DNA of 64,000 nt from Bacteroidota bacterium (GCA_005772895.1 SXIH01000013.1:1-64000); one strand, 5' to 3'; shown: positions 52,430 to 61,355, counted from the first letter of the stretch. The notes: generated by a model not told the origin, from the letters alone. Numbers and translations are program-made.

Positions 52430-53953
52430 CTACTCAATCATCTTTAATATTTCCTCAACATACTTTCTGTCATTGCTCAAGCGTGGCACTTTATGTTGTC
52501 CGCCTAATTTATTCTTTGATTCCAACCACTTATAAAATGTGCCATTAGGCAACGATTTTACAAGAGGCTGTTTCAATGCTAAATTTTGGTAGCGCTTAGC
52601 TTCGTAATCCGAGTTGATTGACTTTAAAGCATTATCTAACACTTCTGAAAAGTATTCTATGCTACTAGGAGCAACATCAAATTCAACCAACCATTCGTGA
52701 GCCCCACTACTGTCACCCTGAGCGGAGTCGAAGGGCATGTACACCGGTGCCGCAGTATATTCAGCTATTTGCGCTCCGGTTTTTTCACAGGCTATTGCTA
52801 ACGCTTTATCTGCATTGTCAACTATTATCTCTTCTCCAAAAGCATTCATAAAATGTTTTGTTCTTCCGGTAATTTTAAAACGGAAAGGATACAAAGAAGT
52901 AAATTTAATTGTGTCCCCTAATCTGTAGCGCCATAATCCTGCTGTGGTAGAAATCACCATTTCATAATTTACATCCAATGCAACTTCATCTAATGCAAGT
53001 GTTTTATCTGTTGTTGTCCCATCTGTTGGGATGAATTCATAATAAATCCCGTAGTCTAACATCAATAATAACTCCTCTGAATTACGCTGATCCTGAATTC
53101 CAAAAAAACCTTCTGTAGCATTGTAGAGTTCCAAATAGTTTAAATCAGGTTTATTAAAAATATTTTTGAATTGTTCACGATATGGATTAAAATTGACGCC
53201 CCCATGAAAATAAACTTCCAGATTGGGCCAAACTTCTGCAATTGACTTTTTTCCCGATTCTTCCAAAACTCTTTTCATGATAAGCAACATCCAGGAAGGA
53301 ACACCAGCCAAACTCACTACATTGTCGTTCATTGTTGCTTTTGCAATTCTATCAAGTTTTTCGTCCCATTTATCCATCAAAGCAATATCCATATCGGGTG
53401 CACGGAAAAATTCCCACCAGCGGGGTAAATTATTAATTACGATGGCCGACAAATCTCCGTTTTGAGACTCATAGCTTCCAAAATGATCGGTAACCAAACT
53501 TCCTGCTAGCGCTAAATTTTTTCCAGTGAACAATTGTGTTTCGGGATTCAAAGAGCAATGAATCGCAATCATATCACGACCACCATTATAATGACAATCG
53601 TCCAACGACTCTTCACTTACAGGAATGAATTTACTTTTATCGTTTGTTGTACCCGATGATTTTGCAAACCATTTGATATCCGAATGCCATAAAATATTTT
53701 GCTCACCTCTGCGAATTCTGTCAATAAAAGGTTTTAGAGATTCGTAATCTTGCAGAGGCACATTGTTTTTAAATTGTTCTACATTAAAAATATTTTTGTA
53801 ATCGTATTTTTTTCCCCACTCTGTATCCTTAGCCGATTGAGTTAATTTCATCAGCCATTCGTTTTGAACATCATCCGGATATTTCATGAATAACTCAATC
53901 TGATGAATTCTTTTTTTCATCCACCAGGAGGCTATTGAGTTGAGTATAGGCAT
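52430..53953 (-). CDS. GH3 family acyl-acid-amido synthetase-like protein
   Basis: A 507-residue member of the GH3 auxin-responsive family. FAKSSGTTNDKSKFIPV is the ATP-binding motif near residue 100, ELYNATEGFFGIQ the acyl-binding region, and YRLGDTIKFT with FKITGRTKHFMNAFGEEI the hinge. Plant GH3 enzymes adenylate plant hormones and conjugate them to amino acids. The bacterial substrate is unknown. It carries an in-frame repeat insertion (PFDSAQGDS, 52711-52736) in the C-terminal lobe. Family recognition is firm; activity is unknown. Confidence 0.88.
   Translation of the reverse strand: MPILNSIASWWMKKRIHQIELFMKYPDDVQNEWLMKLTQSAKDTEWGKKYDYKNIFNVEQFKNNVPLQDYESLKPFIDRIRRGEQNILWHSDIKWFAKSSGTTNDKSKFIPVSEESLDDCHYNGGRDMIAIHCSLNPETQLFTGKNLALAGSLVTDHFGSYESQNGDLSAIVINNLPRWWEFFRAPDMDIALMDKWDEKLDRIAKATMNDNVVSLAGVPSWMLLIMKRVLEESGKKSIAEVWPNLEVYFHGGVNFNPYREQFKNIFNKPDLNYLELYNATEGFFGIQDQRNSEELLLMLDYGIYYEFIPTDGTTTDKTLALDEVALDVNYEMVISTTAGLWRYRLGDTIKFTSLYPFRFKITGRTKHFMNAFGEEIIVDNADKALAIACEKTGAQIAEYTAAPVYMPFDSAQGDSSGAHEWLVEFDVAPSSIEYFSEVLDNALKSINSDYEAKRYQNLALKQPLVKSLPNGTFYKWLESKNKLGGQHKVPRLSNDRKYVEEILKMIE
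52711..52736 (-). repeat. CTGAGCGGAGTCGAAGGG repeat in frame inside the GH3 gene
   Basis: A 26-base copy of the dispersed repeat, identical to the intergenic copy at 46915-46940. On the coding strand it reads PFDSAQGD in frame and the protein continues normally on both sides. The insertion in the MBOAT-SGNH gene gives a similar FDYAQCD, so both are read in the same frame. Confidence 0.85.
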
Positions 53954-53959
53954 ACGTTA

Positions 53960-53990
53960 GTTTAAAGTTTGAAAGTTCAAAGTTCAAAGT
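53960..53990. repeat. AAAGTTCAAAGTT simple repeat
   Basis: AGTTCAAAGTTCAAAGTT units of about 9 bases fill the whole gap between the GH3 start and the PolX-like stop. This is a common dispersed repeat type; the related AAAGTCAAAAG unit lies in frame in the helicase gene. Confidence 0.6.
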
Positions 53991-53991
53991 T

Positions 53992-55593
53992 TTACTTTCT
54001 ACTTAAAAAGTAAGATTCGATTTCATTCAACGAAAGTGTATTAAAGCACATCTCCTTCGTCAGCATTCCTTTCCGTGCAACGTTTGTTCCGTAATACATA
54101 TCGTGATAACCTGATTTTTCGTGCGCATCAGGGTTGATGGAAATTTTTACTCCTTTTTCCAAACAATACGGAATCCATCTCCAATCAATATCCAAACGGT
54201 ATGGATGTGCATTTAATTCTATCACTACTCCATTTGCTGCACAGGCATCAATAATTTTTTTATGATCGATCGGATAACCCGGTCGCGATAATAATAATCT
54301 TCCTGTTGGATGTCCTAATATTGTTGTATAAGGATTTTCAATTGCTTTTAACAATCTTGCTGTTGCTTTTTCTTCTGTCATTTTTAAATTTGAATGCACC
54401 GAAGCAACAATAAAATCAAATGATTTCAGCACTTCTTCAGAATAATCCAAATTTCCATCATTTAAAATATCACTTTCTATTCCTTTGAAAATTTTGAAAG
54501 GAGCTAACTTTTTATTTAGCACTTCTATTTCTTCATGCTGTGCCAAGACTATGTCCGGCTTCAACCCTTCAGCATAAAAAGCAGATTGAGAGTGATCACA
54601 AATTCCTAAATATTCGTAACCTAGTTCTTTACAATACTCTGCCATTTCTTTTAGCGTATTCACTCCATCGCTATACGTACTGTGATTGTGAAGAATGCCT
54701 TTCAAATCAGAAAGCTCAATTAATTTTGGAAGTTTATTTTCTTTAGCTAGATCAACTTCGTTTAATCCTTCACGCAATTCCGGTTCTATATATTGTAAGT
54801 TGTAGGATTTATAAATCTCTTCTTCTGAATTTGAAATCTGGAATCTGAAATCTGGAATCTGTTTCAAATGTTCTTCCGTTGCAGTAGACTCAAACAACTC
54901 AGCATAAAACTCCGATTGTGAACACAAAATCAACTTCACTTCTACTCCTAATCTATTTTCAACTTCATCAATAACAACATCGCCTGAATATGCAATTAAA
55001 ATTTCTACTTTTTCAATAATATCGCACTTCCTGCGCATTGCTCCTGTTAGTGAAACTAAACCTGTATTGTATTTCTTTTTTAGAAACTCAACCAAATCCA
55101 TTGCAAATTTTTCTACTGATGCATAATGAAACTTTCCAATGTTGGATTTAAAAAATTCGATTTGCGTTTTTACAGCTGCCTGCGTTTTTGCACCGAAACC
55201 TTTTAGAGTAACTAATCTGTTTTCGTTGCAAGCATAGAGTAATTCACCAACACTTTCTATTTCTAATTCTCTCCATAATTGTCCTACTTTTTTAGGACCA
55301 ATTCCTTTTATCCGCAACATTTCAATTACCCCAATAGGAGTTTTAGCAACCATATCGGTTAACTCTTTCAAATTTCCTGTTAATTGCAATTCATTAATTT
55401 TTGCTGCAATTCCTTTTCCTATTCCTTCTATCTTTTCTAATTCTTCTAGAGATTTTCCTTGCAAATCAATATCAGTCTTATCCAACTTATATGCTGCATT
55501 GGCAATGGATTTTATCTTGAAGGGATTCTCCTCATGCAACTCCATCAATTGAGCTGTGAGTTTTAGTGCGTGTGCTATTTCTTCGGTAGTCAT
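53992..55593 (-). CDS. PolX-like protein with PHP domain, degenerate polymerase site
   Basis: A 533-residue PolX-type protein. Residues 1-145 hold two HhH units (KIEGIGKGIAAKI, LRIKGIGPKKVGQLW). Residues 170-290 correspond to the nucleotidyltransferase palm, but at the catalytic site, where PolX has GSxRR...DxD, this protein has GAMRR...KVE, so both first-pair aspartates are lost. The PHP domain (about 297-533) keeps its metal ligands: HNHSTYSDG, CDHS, GIESD, SVHS, GHPTGR, ELNAH and NPDAH. It is probably a PHP-type nuclease or phosphatase working in base excision repair, not a polymerase. A repeat insertion (IPDFRFQISNSE) is in frame at about residues 248-259. Confidence 0.85.
   Translation of the reverse strand: MTTEEIAHALKLTAQLMELHEENPFKIKSIANAAYKLDKTDIDLQGKSLEELEKIEGIGKGIAAKINELQLTGNLKELTDMVAKTPIGVIEMLRIKGIGPKKVGQLWRELEIESVGELLYACNENRLVTLKGFGAKTQAAVKTQIEFFKSNIGKFHYASVEKFAMDLVEFLKKKYNTGLVSLTGAMRRKCDIIEKVEILIAYSGDVVIDEVENRLGVEVKLILCSQSEFYAELFESTATEEHLKQIPDFRFQISNSEEEIYKSYNLQYIEPELREGLNEVDLAKENKLPKLIELSDLKGILHNHSTYSDGVNTLKEMAEYCKELGYEYLGICDHSQSAFYAEGLKPDIVLAQHEEIEVLNKKLAPFKIFKGIESDILNDGNLDYSEEVLKSFDFIVASVHSNLKMTEEKATARLLKAIENPYTTILGHPTGRLLLSRPGYPIDHKKIIDACAANGVVIELNAHPYRLDIDWRWIPYCLEKGVKISINPDAHEKSGYHDMYYGTNVARKGMLTKEMCFNTLSLNEIESYFLSRK
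54833..54860 (-). repeat. Tandem 14-base repeat in frame inside the PolX-like gene
   Basis: GAAATCTGGAATCT occurs twice in tandem (54833-54846 and 54847-54860). Read on the minus strand it codes IPDFRFQIS in frame. It lies in the palm-to-PHP linker. Confidence 0.85.
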
Positions 55594-55715
55594 AAAATAA
55601 AAAATTTCAAATTTCAGATTCCAAATTTAACGCTTTTAATTAAAGAGTACAGCCTGTTTTTAATAAGGAAATAAAAGAAATTGTTATTATATTTACATTT
55701 AAATAAAATCATAAA

Positions 55716-57320
55716 ATGCGCCTAACAAAATTCACACTTCTATCTTTTTTCTTTCTATTCATACTCAATAATAGCATTGCTCAATTTGGAACAATGCCTC
55801 CGTTTACTGTTCAGATTGAACCTGTGATTACGACTCCACTTCCAGCATTGCATTCTTTTGCCTTTGCACAATCGGGCGATAAATGGTTGATTGTTGGTGG
55901 AAGAACAAATGGATTGCATGGTTTAAACAGCAGCAGTGGCTTTCCTCCCGAATATAAAAATGATGCTGTTACTGTTATTGATACAACTACATGGGCAGTT
56001 TATTCAGCTGACTTAAATCAATTACCAAAAGCAATTGCCGACCCAATGCGTAGTACAAATATGCAATACGTGCAGGAAGGAAATTATTTGTACATGGTTG
56101 GTGGTTATGGTTATGATAGTCTTATTTCAGTATTTGTCAGCTTTCCAACACTCACCGCTATTCATGTGGATGACATGATTGACGCAGTAATTAATGCACA
56201 ACCTATTTCGCCAACTATCCGTCAAGTAGTGGATACCAACTTTTCAATTTGCGGTGGGGAATTGGGAAAAATCGGAAGCGATTATTATTTAATGTTCGGA
56301 CATAAATTTGAAGGACGATATTCTGATGACCCGTTTTCACCAATATTCACACAAAAGTATAGCGACAGAATTAAAAAATTTAATTTAAGTGATGATGGAA
56401 CAACTATTAATTTAACAGGATTTACTTACCAAGTTGATACCAATAATTTTCACAGAAGGGATTTGAGTACTGGTCCGATTATTAAACCCGATGGGTCTTT
56501 AGCGATTTGTGCTTATGGAGGCGTATTTCGCAAAGACTCCAATTTACCATTTCGTGAGCCCATCACTTTAAGTGCAGGTGGCACAACAACTATGTCATCT
56601 TACCAACAAGTGATGCAACAATATACTTGTGCATTGATGCCAATCTATGATTCAGTGACACAAAAAATGTATACCACCTTTTTCGGAGGAATAAGTTTGT
56701 ACAACTATAACGATACAACAAGTTTACTTACCCGTGATGTAGACGTTCCTTTTGTAGATGATATTACTACCATGACCGTAAACTCTACCGGAGCAATAGA
56801 AGAAACCATTTTACCAATTGAACTTCCCGCATTGTTGGGTTCTAATGCAAAATTCGTTCCGACCAGAAATATTTCGACTTATGCAAATGAAGTAATTCGC
56901 ATACGTGATTTACCAAACACAAAAATTTTAGCTGGTTACATGTTTGGTGGAATACGTGCACAACAAGGTAATTTCGGAAGCAGTAGCGCAAACGATACTG
57001 TGTACAGAATTTTTATTACTCCTAATAATATTAGTGTTGGAATGAAAGATGAATCTTATACCATCCAAAATATTCAATTGTTTCCAAACCCTTCTATTCA
57101 ATTGAGCATACTTTTATTTAATTTAAAAAATGTTGAACAAATAAAAATTTCTTTGTTTGATATTACTGGAAAAGAAATTGTAAAAATTGCAGATGAAGAA
57201 ATGCAAAAAGGAAATCAGAAAATAAACATTAACACTTCCAAACTAAGTGCAGGAATTTATATTTGTAAAATTCAAAGTGAAAGTGGCGAGCGATTGGTAA
57301 AGTTGGTTGTGGGGAAGTAG
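55716..57320 (+). CDS. T9SS-secreted kelch-like protein
   Basis: A 534-residue exported protein with a signal peptide (about 1-22). Kelch-type repeats of about 60 aa follow, with hydrophobic-GG cores such as WLIVGGRTNG, YMVGGYGYDS, CGGELGKIGSDYYLMFG, TTFFGGISLYNY and GYMFGGIRAQQ, which predict a beta-propeller. The last 80 residues (QLFPNPSIQLSILLF, GIYICKIQSESGERLVKL) are a type-A T9SS sorting domain. The ligand or role is unknown. Upstream, TATATTTA is a weak -7 match. Confidence 0.82.
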   Translation: MRLTKFTLLSFFFLFILNNSIAQFGTMPPFTVQIEPVITTPLPALHSFAFAQSGDKWLIVGGRTNGLHGLNSSSGFPPEYKNDAVTVIDTTTWAVYSADLNQLPKAIADPMRSTNMQYVQEGNYLYMVGGYGYDSLISVFVSFPTLTAIHVDDMIDAVINAQPISPTIRQVVDTNFSICGGELGKIGSDYYLMFGHKFEGRYSDDPFSPIFTQKYSDRIKKFNLSDDGTTINLTGFTYQVDTNNFHRRDLSTGPIIKPDGSLAICAYGGVFRKDSNLPFREPITLSAGGTTTMSSYQQVMQQYTCALMPIYDSVTQKMYTTFFGGISLYNYNDTTSLLTRDVDVPFVDDITTMTVNSTGAIEETILPIELPALLGSNAKFVPTRNISTYANEVIRIRDLPNTKILAGYMFGGIRAQQGNFGSSSANDTVYRIFITPNNISVGMKDESYTIQNIQLFPNPSIQLSILLFNLKNVEQIKISLFDITGKEIVKIADEEMQKGNQKININTSKLSAGIYICKIQSESGERLVKLVVGK

Positions 57321-57341
57321 TTGCAATTGATATATACTAAC

Positions 57342-57731
57342 ATGGCTTTCAAATACATTACGACTTTTTTGTTTTTATTTTTGACTCTGGTAGTTTATTC
57401 ACAGAAAGATACAAACCGATTTATACTCGGAGAAACTGTTGCTAGAATGGAGCTTTCTAACGCATTAACCAATCCTCAAAAAAAACAAGTAAAGAATCCA
57501 AAGATTGAAAAACTAGAAGAACAACAAAAAGCTATAGAATATGCTGAAAGCATTCTCTTCAAAACATACAAAAAGAAGAACATAATTGCACAGCGTCCAT
57601 ATGAAACTTATCTCATCGACAAATATTGGGTTATCTCAGGAACACTTGCAAAAAATATGGAGGGTGGGACATTTTTAATAATTCTTGATTCGAAAGACGG
57701 AAGCGTTTTGAAGCTAATTCATGGGCAATAA
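57342..57731 (+). CDS. Exported protein with NTF2-fold immunity-like domain
   Basis: A 129-residue protein, counted from the ATG at 57342; the in-frame TTG at 57321 overlaps the previous stop region. After a signal peptide (about 1-20, ending VVYSQ), residues 55-129 match the NTF2-fold immunity family (AIEYAESILFKTYKKKNIIAQRPYETYLIDKYWVISGTL, GGTFLIILDSKDGSVLKLIHG). Members of this family often protect against secreted toxins. No toxin gene is visible next to it. Export argues for a periplasmic or surface role rather than classical immunity. Confidence 0.75.
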   Translation: MAFKYITTFLFLFLTLVVYSQKDTNRFILGETVARMELSNALTNPQKKQVKNPKIEKLEEQQKAIEYAESILFKTYKKKNIIAQRPYETYLIDKYWVISGTLAKNMEGGTFLIILDSKDGSVLKLIHGQ

Positions 57732-57847
57732 AGCCACAACAAATAGCGGTACCAACCTAAAACCGTTATAAAAACTCACAAAAAGAGTTAAAAATTTCAA
57801 GCCAAATACTAAGACATTCTTCATTGCGTTAATCAAAAAACGTCTAA

Positions 57848-58483
57848 ATGAAACGACTGGAAATTGTAATCGCAATTATCATCTTAGCTACACTATCTTC
57901 TTGCGAACCACCTGTAACTTTTACAGAACCTCAACCTTCAAACACTAGATCTTTATCAAAATTTCCTAAAAGGATTATGGGCAATTATAAAAACCTTAAG
58001 GATAGTTCCCTGGTCACGATAAACGAAAAAAGTATCATTCAAACTTATGATTTTGACTTAAAGCAGAGTTTAAAAAACATTGATAGCAACTTTGTTATTT
58101 CAGGCGATACTGCAATTGACACCAAAACAAATGAGAGAACCTTTGTTAAGATAATAGGAGACTCAATAATTCAACATTTTCATATAATAGATACTATCTT
58201 CTCAATTGAAAAACAAGGTGTATTAAAAAAATTTAAAGGATATTATTTCATCAATATTCCTTACGACACAAATGCTTGGCAAGTAAAGAAAATACAACTA
58301 TTAAAAGGAATACTAATGCTTAGCAGCATTGAGAAAGGGTATGAAATACAACAATTGCAACAAATAACAGAGAGTGAATCTGATACAATATCTTATAATT
58401 TTAATATCACAAAAAGGCAGTTTAAAACATTTATTAAAAATGACGGTTTTATCAATGCCGAATTTTACGCAAAAATGAAATAA
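57848..58483 (+). CDS. Lipoprotein of unknown function
   Basis: A 211-residue protein with a lipoprotein signal (lipobox LSSC, cysteine at 19, followed by EPPVTFTEPQPSNTRSL). The rest has strands and polar loops without a motif I recognise. It stands alone, 116 bases from the NTF2-like gene, and converges with the sugar dehydrogenase-like gene. Confidence 0.65.
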   Translation: MKRLEIVIAIIILATLSSCEPPVTFTEPQPSNTRSLSKFPKRIMGNYKNLKDSSLVTINEKSIIQTYDFDLKQSLKNIDSNFVISGDTAIDTKTNERTFVKIIGDSIIQHFHIIDTIFSIEKQGVLKKFKGYYFINIPYDTNAWQVKKIQLLKGILMLSSIEKGYEIQQLQQITESESDTISYNFNITKRQFKTFIKNDGFINAEFYAKMK

Positions 58484-58484
58484 A

Positions 58485-58520
58485 AAAAAGTCCAGACATT
58501 TAAGTCTAGACTTTCCTTTT
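58485..58520. terminator. Bidirectional terminator between convergent genes
   Basis: Hairpin AAAGTCCAGAC-ATTTAA-GTCTAGACTTT (arms 58487-58497 and 58504-58514, one G-T type mismatch), with an A run on the left and a T-rich stretch on the right. It separates the convergent lipoprotein and sugar dehydrogenase-like genes. Confidence 0.85.
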
Positions 58521-58538
58521 AACTATCTTCTAATTTTA

Positions 58539-60053
58539 TTACTTAACAATTAACATTCTCTTAGTTTCAGAGTAAACAATTTTATTGTTTTGTTTCACAA
58601 CCATTTTGTAAAAATAACTTCCATTAGAGAAATTATTCATTCCATTCACCTCAGTAGTATATTTTCCTGCTTGAACAGTTGAATTTAAAACTGTTTTAAT
58701 TTTTCTTCCAGTAACATCAAATAATTCAATTGTAACATTAGAAGTTTCAGAAACCGAATAATCAATTAAAGAATTTCCACTTGTTGGATTCGGATAATTT
58801 TGTCCGATTGCATTTTCCAATACTTCGTTTGTATTTACAGCTAGACCTGTAGGACAAATACGAACAATGTATCCTGCCGTTGTATAACCTCCACGTAAAG
58901 CATAAATACAACCATCAGCACCTTGTTTCATTGCAAGTAATCCTCCACCTGAACCAGATGGTGCATTATCGAACCAAGTTGTACGAGAAGTTATGATATC
59001 ATACGCAGGAGGATTTCCTAAAACGCAATCATACACTCTTCCATAATCGTTATCAGAAATTAACATGTGGTTATTAAATTCAGGCATAACTGTTCCTGAA
59101 TAATATAAACATCCTGTAACAGCTGGCAATGGTGTTCCCCATGTTTCCATTGGTAAAATATCCCCCACTAAATTACATGCAGTTACAGTTGAACCATTCA
59201 AAAAATCACCTTCGCAAGTTGCCCAACCATAATTTCCACCTTTGTGAACAATGTTAAATTCATCCCAAGTATTCCATCCATTTTCTGCTGAGTACATTGA
59301 ATCGGTAACAGGACTGAAACACATTCCAAACATGTTTCTGTTTCCATACGTCCAAATACGGTCGTCATTCAATGTTGCAGGATTTCCATCATCATAAAAA
59401 GGATTATCAGTTGGAATAGTTCCATCAGTATTTATTCTTAAAATTTTACCATATGGGTTAGTTAATTTATTTGCAAAATTTAAAGTTGGATTACCTTGTT
59501 GATAAGCCAAATCTCCAGTTTGAATATAAAGTTTATCAGGCTCAGATGGGCGGAAACGAATAATTCCACCAAAGTGATTTCCTCCGTATGTAGTTGGAGA
59601 AGTTGCATATTGAATATTCAAAATGATTGTAGGTGCAGTTCCAACATTACCAACAGTTGTAAAACGAATAACACGCATTTGCAATTTTGTTTCAGCTGGG
59701 TTACGATAATTGTAATATGCATAAACATAACCATTCACTGCAAAATTAGGATCAACCGCAATACCAAGTAAACCTCTTTCAAAATCAGAATCAACTGAAT
59801 CGGTTAAGTCATAATAAATTCCCAATCCAACTCCAGAGGAAGTTGCCATTCTGATATAAGCTTGTGCTGCAGGAAAAGAATTGTCTCCTTTTTGAGTATA
59901 TATATAACGCCCATCTGGTGTCCAATCGAAATCGGCCGGATAGCGCATTCCTGTAACAATATTAGTTGCTGTATATGTTGCAGGTAAAGTTTGTGAATTT
60001 ACCGAAACAACAGCAAGCATAAAAATTGAAAGTGTAAGTAATAATTTTTTCAT
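58539..60053 (-). CDS. T9SS-secreted PQQ-dependent sugar dehydrogenase-like protein
   Basis: A 504-residue exported protein. After the signal peptide (about 1-20), residues 25-410 match the soluble glucose/sorbosone dehydrogenase propeller (RGLLGIAVDPNF, GGNHFGGIIRFRPSEPDKLYIQTGD, NPYGKILRINTDG, YGNRNMFGMCFSP, KGGNYGWATCEG). The last 80 residues (NYPNPTSGNSLIDYSV, NGSYFYKMVVKQNNKIVYSETKRM) are a type-A T9SS sorting domain. PQQ-dependent oxidation of a sugar outside the cell is likely, but catalytic residues were not checked against a structure. Confidence 0.86.
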   Translation of the reverse strand: MKKLLLTLSIFMLAVVSVNSQTLPATYTATNIVTGMRYPADFDWTPDGRYIYTQKGDNSFPAAQAYIRMATSSGVGLGIYYDLTDSVDSDFERGLLGIAVDPNFAVNGYVYAYYNYRNPAETKLQMRVIRFTTVGNVGTAPTIILNIQYATSPTTYGGNHFGGIIRFRPSEPDKLYIQTGDLAYQQGNPTLNFANKLTNPYGKILRINTDGTIPTDNPFYDDGNPATLNDDRIWTYGNRNMFGMCFSPVTDSMYSAENGWNTWDEFNIVHKGGNYGWATCEGDFLNGSTVTACNLVGDILPMETWGTPLPAVTGCLYYSGTVMPEFNNHMLISDNDYGRVYDCVLGNPPAYDIITSRTTWFDNAPSGSGGGLLAMKQGADGCIYALRGGYTTAGYIVRICPTGLAVNTNEVLENAIGQNYPNPTSGNSLIDYSVSETSNVTIELFDVTGRKIKTVLNSTVQAGKYTTEVNGMNNFSNGSYFYKMVVKQNNKIVYSETKRMLIVK

Positions 60054-60147
60054 AGTCTGATTTTTTTGTGGATAACAAATGTAGTAAAATCAAATTACTG
60101 AAAAAAATTATATTTCAGAGGCTCAACAGGACATCATTTTGTTTTTA

Positions 60148-60155
60148 TATATTTG
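60148..60155 (+). promoter_or_regulatory. Predicted -7 element of folK
   Basis: TATATTTG, a perfect TAnnTTTG match, lies only seven bases before the folK ATG at 60162, so the transcript would be almost leaderless. No clear -33 element is at the usual distance. Confidence 0.35.
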
Positions 60156-60161
60156 ACAACG

Positions 60162-60647
60162 ATGAATACGTGTTATCTTTTATTGGGCGGGAACTTAGGC
60201 GATAAAGAGCAAAATCTGAAACAGGCAATTGATTTGCTTGAACAAAAATTAGGTTCGACTTCTAAAAAATCGAGCATTTTTATTACAGCAGCTTGGGGAA
60301 ATGAGCATCAGCCTGAATTTTATAATCAAGCAATTTCCATAAAAACGATACTTTCGGCTACCGAATTATTAAAAACTGTTTTAGAAACAGAAGAACAATT
60401 AGGTCGCAAACGCACGAATGACAAGTGGCAGGAACGAATCATAGATATTGATATTCTTTTTTACAATAATGAAGTGCTTGATTTACCTGAATTAAAAATT
60501 CCGCATCCATTTATTCAAGAAAGAAAATTTGTATTGGTGCCAATGAATGAAATTGCGGGAGAAATGGTTCATCCGATATTTGGAAAAACAATTACGACTC
60601 TATTAAGTGAGTGCAAAGATAAACTAGAAGTGAAAATAAAATCCTGA
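60162..60647 (+). CDS. folK: 2-amino-4-hydroxy-6-hydroxymethyldihydropteridine pyrophosphokinase
   Basis: A 161-residue HPPK, counted from the ATG at 60162; the TTG at 60153 is also in frame. It transfers pyrophosphate from ATP in folate synthesis. LLLGGNLGDKEQNL is the N-terminal loop, TAAWGNEHQPEFYNQ the pterin site, and RIIDIDILFYNNE carries the two catalytic aspartates. PHPFIQERKFVLVPMNEI is the C-terminal signature. Its TGA stop overlaps the region where the downstream deoxynucleoside kinase must start. Confidence 0.95.
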   Translation: MNTCYLLLGGNLGDKEQNLKQAIDLLEQKLGSTSKKSSIFITAAWGNEHQPEFYNQAISIKTILSATELLKTVLETEEQLGRKRTNDKWQERIIDIDILFYNNEVLDLPELKIPHPFIQERKFVLVPMNEIAGEMVHPIFGKTITTLLSECKDKLEVKIKS

Positions 60648-60658
60648 ATCCTGAATCT
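60641..60658 (+). repeat. Tandem ATCCTGA repeat at the folK/kinase junction
   Basis: ATCCTGA occurs twice in tandem and continues as ATCT. It straddles the folK stop and is exactly where the kinase start codon should be. It is of the same character as the GAATCTGAAATCT repeats elsewhere in the window. Confidence 0.65.
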
Positions 60659-61297
60659 AAATACAATTTCATCGTAATTGAAGGCAACATTGGAGCCGGC
60701 AAAACCACTTTGGCTACAAAAATGGCTGAAGACACTGGTGCTAAATTAATATTAGAGCAGTTTGCCGATAATCCTTTTCTACCTAAATTTTATGAAGACC
60801 AGGAGAAGCATGCTTTTCCTTTGGAATTATCGTTTTTGGCAGAACGTTATCATCAGCTAAAAAAAGAATTAACCACTCACGATATTTTTAACCCAACCAT
60901 TATTTCCGATTATTATTTTGTGAAATCCTTGATTTTTGCAAAATCCAATTTAAAGGAGGATGAATTTGCTTTGTACACCAAACTTTTTCACATTATCAAC
61001 GATTCATTGCCAAAACCTGACTTATTTGTGTATTTATATCATGATATTGACAGATTACAGGCAAATATCAGAAAAAGAGGGCGGGATTTTGAGCAAAATA
61101 TCACAGATGAGTACCTTATAAAAATTCAAACAGGTTATTTCGACTTTCTGAAGCAATTGCCTGAGCAACGGATTGTGGTAATAGATGTGAATAGTGTGGA
61201 TTATGCTAACAATTTGAAGGATTATGAATTAATGATGGATTTGCTTAAAAAACCCTATCCTTTAGGAATGACACATATTAAGGCTGAAAAAGCATAA
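60644..61297 (+). CDS. Deoxynucleoside kinase (dNK family), second copy, unusual start
   Basis: A deoxynucleoside kinase with P-loop IEGNIGAGKTT and lid KRGRDFEQNI; the acidic active-site residue lies in SDYYF. The P-loop begins before any ATG, GTG or TTG. An in-frame TAA is at 60620-60622, and the first standard start, a TTG at 60710, comes after the Walker A lysine. I therefore place the start at CTG 60644, which overlaps the folK TGA (CTGA) and gives 217 residues. A -1 frameshift fusing it to folK, an ATC start or a sequence error are alternatives. Adjacent folK and dNK genes are usual in Bacteroidota. Confidence 0.75.
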   Translation: MNPESKYNFIVIEGNIGAGKTTLATKMAEDTGAKLILEQFADNPFLPKFYEDQEKHAFPLELSFLAERYHQLKKELTTHDIFNPTIISDYYFVKSLIFAKSNLKEDEFALYTKLFHIINDSLPKPDLFVYLYHDIDRLQANIRKRGRDFEQNITDEYLIKIQTGYFDFLKQLPEQRIVVIDVNSVDYANNLKDYELMMDLLKKPYPLGMTHIKAEKA

Positions 61298-61355
61298 TAA
61301 ATGAGTAATTGCCATTATTAATTGCTTAAAAACTTTCATTATTTAAAAATTTAAT

